From ZLKRG08 sp051006515 (lineage in GTDB: Bacteria; Actinomycetota; Actinomycetes; Nanopelagicales; Nanopelagicaceae): a DNA stretch of 20,578 nt. Shown here one piece after another: positions 16,302-20,578 of this stretch; the stretch's first letter is position 1, and the number at the start of each line of letters is the position of its first letter. Location of the stretch: the NCBI GenBank assembly GCA_051006515.1, contig JBPCTD010000055.1, forward strand, positions 1-20,578. The letters are read 5' to 3'. Made by a program: the position numbers and the translations under genes. The notes beneath the pieces were generated by a model. That model worked only from the letters and a program-made list of their open reading frames with translations, was not told where the DNA came from and made no database searches.

Positions 16302-16400
16302 TTATTTGGCGTTGCGACGCTGAATACGGGTCTTCTTAAGAAGCTTCTTATGCTTCTTCTTAGCCATACGCTTGCGACGCTTTTTGATAACTGAACCCAT
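16302..16400 (-). CDS. Small ribosomal protein bS22 (AURKAIP1/COX24-like)
   Basis: A 32-residue, very basic protein, easily missed because of its length. It starts MGSVIKKRRKRMAKKKHKK and ends RIQRRNAK. Over half the residues are Lys or Arg. It matches the actinobacterial small ribosomal protein bS22 (Rv0500B type) almost throughout, from memory of that family. That protein was found in the mycobacterial small subunit near the decoding centre. The ATG at 16400 is preceded by AAGGAG four bases upstream. It lies one gene away from proC, as in Mycobacterium, where the gene also lies close to proC (Rv0500). It probably has its own promoter and also reads through to the cytochrome b5 gene. Confidence 0.93.
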   Translation of the reverse strand: MGSVIKKRRKRMAKKKHKKLLKKTRIQRRNAK

Positions 16401-16404
16401 AACG

Positions 16405-16435
16405 CTCCTTGTGATGAGGGTGGAAGATTAACCTA
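16405..16435 (-). promoter_or_regulatory. Promoter and Shine-Dalgarno for bS22
   Basis: On the minus strand TAGGTT (16435 down to 16430) overlaps the TAA stop of the upstream gene. AAGGAG (16410 down to 16405) lies 4 bases before the bS22 ATG. A start about 7 bases after the hexamer would give a leader of about 23 bases. Leadered design with a strong ribosome binding site fits a ribosomal protein and contrasts with the leaderless genes nearby. Confidence 0.55.
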
Positions 16436-17558
16436 GATTCGTTCTATACAAAAACCCGCCAGCGAGTACCACTGGCCCAAGTGAGCTATTGGCTGACATC
16501 GCCGTTAGCGCCGTTGAATTTATGAAATTTGCAGCAGTAATTACACCTTTGGCATCAAATGTCAGTAACAGAATGGCACCTTTTCGCTTCCAAGAAGGAA
16601 GCGCTTTAAATGCGCCAGTAGAAACGAACACGCCATAATTAACTTTTCCAACAGTTGCAGTTAACGCGCTGCCATTAGACGGATAGCGATCTGTCCAGGT
16701 TGGCGCAAATGTATTAGTAAATTTTGTAATTGCAGCCGTGGAATTAGAGAAACCACCCAGCAATAAATTAGAGGTAGCGCTTCGCCAAGCACGGTTAGCT
16801 TTACTTTCAGAGCTTCGCTGAACCAATGTAATTTTGCCATTTGTAATTTTTGCTAAGAAACCATCAACTTTCCCGCGCAGTGGTTTACCAAGCAAAGTTT
16901 CCGCACTTTGTCCAACCGCTACTACTCCACCGTCACTGCTACGTGAAATTGCAAATACTTGAGTAGAACTCTTACCAATCAAAGTTGGTTTGCCATTCCA
17001 ATTAACTACAAAACCACTGTTGCCTGGGTCCATAAAAGTTACTCCAGCGATTGTTAATCCAAACTTATCTGCCAATACCGCAGTTGGAATGGTTGCCGTA
17101 GGCATTGGCATCGATGAACTTTCTAAAATTTGGCCAGCAGGATTTAATTTCCAGAACCATAGATTTACGGCATCGCTCTTATTTGAACTAACAGGATCTG
17201 AAACAACATTATCTGGATTTAAAACATCTCCAATTGGTGGCAAAGTGCCCACAATTGGATTTGCGGCAGCGCCAACAAAAATGAAGTTGCCGTCAGCATC
17301 AACAGTTGCGGCGCTTACAAATGACTCTATGCCGCCAACTAAATCAACAGTTGGTCCATTTATAAATTGCGCAAAACCGTTCTTCTCTCTATTTCCAAAA
17401 ACTGCAATCTGTGTTCCAGATATCGCAAGACCTACCGCTGCGCTATCTACTGGCGCTACCTGCACCATTGGTTTCGCGGCAATTGCACTATTTGCCACTG
17501 AAGTAGATGTGGCAAAAATGGCAGCCAAAGCCATTGCTAGCGCAATTGAGCGTTTCAT
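16428..17558 (-). CDS. Secreted beta-rich protein of unknown function (propeller-like)
   Basis: A 376-residue exported protein that I do not recognise as a named family. A Sec signal peptide covers about 1-28 (MKRSIALAMALAAIFATSTS, probable cut after AIAA). The mature part is made of repeated short strands with Gly and Asp turns, for example LAISGTQIAVFG, ATVDADGNFIFVG, LTIAGVTF, ISRSSDGGVVAVGQ and NLLLGGFSN, spaced about 40-60 residues apart. This suggests a beta-propeller. There are no cysteines and no membrane anchor. It starts at ATG 17558 immediately after the proC stop (TAA then ATG), so it is probably co-transcribed with proC. Its own stop overlaps the proposed bS22 promoter. Function is unknown; it could be a cell-surface or wall-associated protein. 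Confidence 0.8.
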   Translation of the reverse strand: MKRSIALAMALAAIFATSTSVANSAIAAKPMVQVAPVDSAAVGLAISGTQIAVFGNREKNGFAQFINGPTVDLVGGIESFVSAATVDADGNFIFVGAAANPIVGTLPPIGDVLNPDNVVSDPVSSNKSDAVNLWFWKLNPAGQILESSSMPMPTATIPTAVLADKFGLTIAGVTFMDPGNSGFVVNWNGKPTLIGKSSTQVFAISRSSDGGVVAVGQSAETLLGKPLRGKVDGFLAKITNGKITLVQRSSESKANRAWRSATSNLLLGGFSNSTAAITKFTNTFAPTWTDRYPSNGSALTATVGKVNYGVFVSTGAFKALPSWKRKGAILLLTFDAKGVITAANFINSTALTAMSANSSLGPVVLAGGFLYRTNLG

Positions 17559-18350
17559 TTAACTTAATTCAATCGAACGATCGCGTGCGGCTTTCATTGC
17601 TTTTGCAACAACATCATTTAAATCACTCGCGGCAAATGATTGCAGCGCGGCGAAAGTAGTGCCATTTGGGCTAGTGACATTCTCACGTAATGTGGCTGGG
17701 CTTTTGCCCGAAGTTTCCAATAACTTAGCTGCGCCAATAATCGTCTGCACTGTAAGTTCAGTAGCAACTTCCTCAGAAAGTCCCAAATCTCTTCCACCTT
17801 TAATCATCGCTTCGACAAAGGCGAAGAAATAAGCTGGTCCAGATCCACTGGTAGCTGTGACTGCATCCTGTAGTTCTTCTGAAACTTCTACTGCTACCCC
17901 AGCACCTTTCAGTAAATCAATTACAAATCTCTTTTGATGCTCATCTACCCCGGTACCGTAGGAATATCCAGCTGCACCTTTTTCAACCAGAGTCGGCGTA
18001 TTTGGCATGACTCTAACAATAGGATTCTGGCCACCTAATCCATCTGAAATACTTTTGATTTTCTTGCCCGCAACAAATGAAATAATCAACGCATTTGCTG
18101 ACAACTTGCCATTTATGCCAGCAAGTGTGGCTTCTAAATCTTGTGGTTTAACAAGAAGTAATACCGCATCACTACTCGAAAGATCGGTGCCAACTTTTAC
18201 CGCATATTTACCAACGAGCTCTGCGCTTCGTTCTGCACGCTTCTCAATAATCTCAATATGTTCTGGCTGATGACCTGCTTTTATTAAAGCAGAAATCATG
18301 GCTTCGCCCATTACGCCAGCGCCGATTACCGAGATTTTCCTAAAAGTCAC
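17559..18350 (-). CDS. proC: Pyrroline-5-carboxylate reductase
   Basis: Cytosolic enzyme that reduces 1-pyrroline-5-carboxylate to proline with NAD(P)H, the last step of proline synthesis. The 263-residue protein has an N-terminal Rossmann motif VIGAGVMGEA at 8-17, then VMPNTP in the middle. The C-terminal helical dimer domain carries the P5CR signature region TATSGSGPAYFFAFVEAM and VTSPNGTT. Length is normal (about 260-280). Start is GTG at 18350, fixed by a TAAACT hexamer 6 bases upstream and by the Rossmann motif. No proA or proB is in the window. It is followed without a gap by the secreted propeller-like gene. Confidence 0.97.
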   Translation of the reverse strand: MTFRKISVIGAGVMGEAMISALIKAGHQPEHIEIIEKRAERSAELVGKYAVKVGTDLSSSDAVLLLVKPQDLEATLAGINGKLSANALIISFVAGKKIKSISDGLGGQNPIVRVMPNTPTLVEKGAAGYSYGTGVDEHQKRFVIDLLKGAGVAVEVSEELQDAVTATSGSGPAYFFAFVEAMIKGGRDLGLSEEVATELTVQTIIGAAKLLETSGKSPATLRENVTSPNGTTFAALQSFAASDLNDVVAKAMKAARDRSIELS

Positions 18351-18356
18351 AGCATT

Positions 18357-18362
18357 AGTTTA
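18357..18362 (-). promoter_or_regulatory. -10 element for proC
   Basis: TAAACT on the minus strand ends 6 bases before the GTG at 18350. No Shine-Dalgarno lies between, so a leaderless start is likely. Confidence 0.55.
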
Positions 18363-18395
18363 CTTAAATTACTTTGCTTAACGATGTGCATTAAA

Positions 18396-18407
18396 GCGTA
18401 ATTACGC
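18396..18407. promoter_or_regulatory. 12-base perfect palindrome, possible operator
   Basis: GCGTAATTACGC is a perfect inverted repeat. It lies in the largest non-coding gap of the window and ends one base before the TAGGCT hexamer of the rightward gene, which is a typical repressor site position. No matching regulator is in the window and a single palindrome of this length can arise by chance. Confidence 0.35.
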
Positions 18408-18408
18408 G

Positions 18409-18414
18409 TAGGCT
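18409..18414 (+). promoter_or_regulatory. -10 element for the cysteine-rich protein gene
   Basis: TAGGCT ends 8 bases before the ATG at 18423. The interval has no Shine-Dalgarno. It is the same hexamer as at menB. Confidence 0.55.
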
Positions 18415-18422
18415 CTCGCTCT

Positions 18423-19208
18423 ATGTCTGAAGTCTCAGCAGGTTTTGCACGTGATTGGGTGGAGTTCACCGACCCCGAAGATGATGAACAAATCTTCAAA
18501 TGCGATCTAACCTGGCTAACCTCAAATTGGACCTGCATTTACGGTGATGGCTGCCGCGGCGTATTTAAAGATCAGCCTAACGGCGGTTGCTGCACTGAAG
18601 GTGCGATGTATACCGATGAAGAAGATGAGCTACGCGTAATTAAAGCGGCAAAGCGTTTAACTCCTGAGATGTGGCAATTTCATGGCGTTGCAACTAAAAA
18701 CGGCAAATTGAATATTTCCGAAGTAGACGAAGATAACGAACGTAAAACTCGTACCATCAATGGTTCTTGCATATTTCTAAATCGCAAAGGTGAATTCCCA
18801 ACTTTTGGTTGCGTACTTCATCATTTGGCTGAGAAAGAAGGTTCACATTTCCTAGATGTTAAACCAGATGTATGTTGGCAACTTCCAATTCGTCGCTCCT
18901 TCGAACTTCGTGAAGTTGGCGAGCGCGAATATTCAGTAACTGTAATCGGTGAATACGAACGTCTTGCTTGGGGAGATGGCGGCGAAGATTTCGATTGGTA
19001 CTGCTCTAGCGACTCTGAAGCTCACGTAGGCAAAGAGCCGGTCTACATCTCTAATGCTGAAGAACTCAAAGCGTTGATGGGTAAGCGCAATTATGAAATC
19101 TTGAAGCAGATCTGTGACAAGCGAATGGAGGGTATGGCGATGGCTAAAGCAAAGTCCCTGCCACTCTTTGTAATTCAACACCCTGCAACTGTCGCCGCAT
19201 CGCGTTAA
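18423..19208 (+). CDS. Cysteine-rich YkgJ-like putative metal-binding protein
   Basis: A 261-residue cytosolic protein with ten cysteines (27, 38, 44, 56, 57, 116, 130, 151, 194, 231). The order CRGVF, GGCCTEG, CIFLNRKGEFPTFGC and later CWQLP resembles the YkgJ / UPF0153-type zinc- or iron-chelating families. In those families a GCC motif is followed by CxFL, then a second Cys, and finally a Cys before a Pro. There is no signal peptide or membrane segment. An acidic stretch lies at 17-22 and 63-69. It precedes radA by 10 bases, and the radA -10 element seems to include its stop codon. Metal identity and function are unknown. The alternative name DUF3109-like is also possible. Confidence 0.75.
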   Translation: MSEVSAGFARDWVEFTDPEDDEQIFKCDLTWLTSNWTCIYGDGCRGVFKDQPNGGCCTEGAMYTDEEDELRVIKAAKRLTPEMWQFHGVATKNGKLNISEVDEDNERKTRTINGSCIFLNRKGEFPTFGCVLHHLAEKEGSHFLDVKPDVCWQLPIRRSFELREVGEREYSVTVIGEYERLAWGDGGEDFDWYCSSDSEAHVGKEPVYISNAEELKALMGKRNYEILKQICDKRMEGMAMAKAKSLPLFVIQHPATVAASR

Positions 19209-19211
19209 AGT
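19206..19211 (+). promoter_or_regulatory. -10 element for radA overlapping the upstream stop codon
   Basis: TAAAGT contains the TAA stop of the preceding gene and ends 7 bases before the radA GTG at 19219. No Shine-Dalgarno is present in the 10-base gap. This supports a leaderless radA transcript in addition to any read-through. Confidence 0.5.
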
Positions 19212-19218
19212 TTGCTTC

Positions 19219-20577
19219 GTGGCAAAGCCAAAAACTGATCCTTTTAGATGCGCTGAGTGCGGCTGGACTAGCACGAAGTGGGTAGGTCGCTGCGGCGAAT
19301 GCCAAGCATGGGGTAGCGTCGAAGAAATTGGTGCGCCAAAGAAATTATCTTTAGTTGCAGGTCATGTATCACAACCTGCTACCCCAATCTCTGAAGTTGA
19401 TCTTGCAACTGCCACTGCTAGACCTACAAAAATCGACGAATTAGATCGCGTATTAGGCGGCGGATTAGTTCCTGGCGCTGCAATTTTGTTAGCCGGTGAA
19501 CCTGGCGTCGGTAAATCAACTCTCCTACTTAGCGTTGCCTCGCAAGTAGCTGGCAATGGCGTACATACTCTTTATATTTCTGGCGAAGAGAGCGCATCAC
19601 AAGTTCGTTTAAGAGCCGAAAGAATCAACGCGCTCAATCCAAATCTTTGGCTCGCATCCGAAACTGATTTAGGTGCGGTTATCGCACACATTGATTCAGT
19701 AAAACCTGAGTTATTAATTATTGACTCAATTCAAACAATTGGATCTACCACCGTAGAAGGTGCCCCAGGTGGTGTAACTCAAGTTCGCGAAGTGGCTGCC
19801 GCTCTAATTCGTATCTGCAAAGAGCGCGATATCTCTCTGCTACTGGTAGGACACGTAACCAAAGATGGATCAATTGCTGGGCCACGTTTACTCGAACATA
19901 TCGTCGACGTTGTCTTAAATTTTGAAGGCGAACGCCACTCCAGATTACGTTTGATTCGCGCAATTAAAAATCGCTTTGGTGCATCTGATGAAGTTGGTTG
20001 CTTTGATATGAACGACTCTGGTATTCATGGCGTTGCAGATCCCACTGGACTCTTTACATCTCGACATGCAGAACCAGTTCCCGGTACTTGCGTCACCGTA
20101 ACTCTCGAAGGACGTAGACCGCTTCTTGCTGAAATCCAAGCTTTAGTAAGCGCTGGCCGCGAAAATGATTATGGCAATGCGCGTCGCGTAACTAGCGGCA
20201 TGGATTCATCAAGAACATCAATGACTCTCGCAGTTCTAGAACTACGCGCCAATATTCGACTATCTGGCCGAGATGTTTATGTAGCAACTGTTGGCGGAAT
20301 GAAAATGTCCGAGCCTGCTGCAGATTTAGCGGCTGCTCTCGCAATTGCATCAGCTGCTAAAGGTTTAGCGCTTCCTGCGGATTTAATTGCAGTCGGCGAA
20401 GTCGGTTTAGCTGGTGAAATTCGCAAAGTTTCTGGTGTTCAGCGCAGACTCGAAGAGGCGCAACGTTTAGGTTTCAAACGCGCACTGGTTCCAGCAGGTA
20501 GCGAAGTTAAGTTATCTGGCATGGAGATTGTCGAGGTATCTCGAATCGATCAAGCCATTACCAAAGTAAAGATTTAA
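19219..20577 (+). CDS. radA: DNA repair protein RadA
   Basis: RecA-like branch-migration helicase/ATPase used in recombinational repair. The 452-residue protein is complete and of normal length. A C4 zinc finger is at C11, C14, C25 and C28. Walker A is GEPGVGKST at 93-101, Walker B is LLIID at 165-169, and the RadA-specific KNRFG motif is at 250-254. From about residue 285 comes the Lon-protease-like domain (LEGRRPLLAEIQALV, VGGMKMSEPAADLA, AVGEVGLAGEIRKV). Start is GTG at 19219, chosen because the zinc finger follows at the usual distance and TAAAGT lies 7 bases upstream. The stop is one base from the window end. Confidence 0.98.
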   Translation: MAKPKTDPFRCAECGWTSTKWVGRCGECQAWGSVEEIGAPKKLSLVAGHVSQPATPISEVDLATATARPTKIDELDRVLGGGLVPGAAILLAGEPGVGKSTLLLSVASQVAGNGVHTLYISGEESASQVRLRAERINALNPNLWLASETDLGAVIAHIDSVKPELLIIDSIQTIGSTTVEGAPGGVTQVREVAAALIRICKERDISLLLVGHVTKDGSIAGPRLLEHIVDVVLNFEGERHSRLRLIRAIKNRFGASDEVGCFDMNDSGIHGVADPTGLFTSRHAEPVPGTCVTVTLEGRRPLLAEIQALVSAGRENDYGNARRVTSGMDSSRTSMTLAVLELRANIRLSGRDVYVATVGGMKMSEPAADLAAALAIASAAKGLALPADLIAVGEVGLAGEIRKVSGVQRRLEEAQRLGFKRALVPAGSEVKLSGMEIVEVSRIDQAITKVKI

Positions 20578-20578
20578 A

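Noticed and set aside
16332..16349. Two overlapping 12-base palindromes (CTTCTTAAGAAG and AAGAAGCTTCTT).
   Set aside because: They lie inside the bS22 gene and follow from repeated Lys AAG and Leu CTT codons, so a terminator or operator is not needed to explain them.
16990..17562. A 190-codon plus-strand open frame.
   Set aside because: It is antisense to the secreted propeller-like gene, has no promoter or ribosome binding site, and its protein shows no recognisable motif. The minus-strand frame has a signal peptide and abuts proC.
1..20578. CRISPR arrays, tRNAs, insertion sequences, prophage or integron features.
   Set aside because: Reading both strands showed no regular repeats, transposase or integrase motifs, and the gaps between genes are too short to hold RNA genes.

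Overview
The window looks like chromosomal DNA from a streamlined, low-to-mid GC, aerobic actinobacterium. A member of the freshwater acI / Nanopelagicales type is the best guess; this is inferred from gene content and style, not from a marker gene. The actinobacterial signs are the tiny ribosomal protein bS22 next to proC, an XPB-type helicase beside its XPB-N-like partner, and the order histidine phosphatase - TlpA - CcdA - ResB - CcsB close to men genes, as in the Mycobacterium Rv0525-Rv0534 region. Coding density is extreme. By my gene calls only 244 of 20578 bases lie outside genes, and the largest gap is 72 bases. No stretch over 300 bases lacks a gene. I saw no tRNA, rRNA, CRISPR array, insertion sequence, integrase or attachment site.

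Layout from left to right. (1) 1-2953: menaquinone genes. menB reads left, while menE, menA and a small PLDc_N membrane protein read right, from one 21-base gap with overlapping promoters. (2) 2950-7166, minus strand: five genes (histidine phosphatase, tlpA, ccdA, resB, ccsB), each overlapping the next by 4 bases. These form the System II cytochrome c maturation pathway. (3) 7198-12868, plus strand: a HAD phosphatase, an XPB-N/WYL-like protein, an M20 carboxypeptidase and XPB helicase, the last three also joined by 4-base overlaps. (4) 12831-16400: a glutaredoxin-like gene, a large secreted zinc metalloprotease, a secreted cytochrome b5-domain protein and bS22. (5) 16428-18350: a secreted beta-rich protein and proC. 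(6) 18423-20577: a cysteine-rich YkgJ-like protein and radA.

How the parts fit together. Menaquinone and cytochrome c maturation genes together point to a respiratory chain, although no CXXCH cytochrome is encoded here. XPB, its partner and RadA are DNA-repair functions. Three secreted proteins cluster between 13.1 and 17.6 kb and flank bS22; their roles are not known.

Regulation. At nine operon or gene starts I can place a TAnnnT -10 hexamer 6 to 9 bases before the start codon with no good Shine-Dalgarno sequence. This implies mainly leaderless transcripts. bS22 and the PLDc_N gene are exceptions with strong AAGGAG-type ribosome binding sites. Three convergent gene pairs overlap at their 3' ends, two of them sharing a palindromic TTAA as the stop codon of both genes, so there is no room for ordinary terminators. 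I did not find a convincing new defence or mobile system. The most interesting material is the secreted protein cluster, the WYL-like tail on the XPB partner, and the compact promoter and stop architecture.
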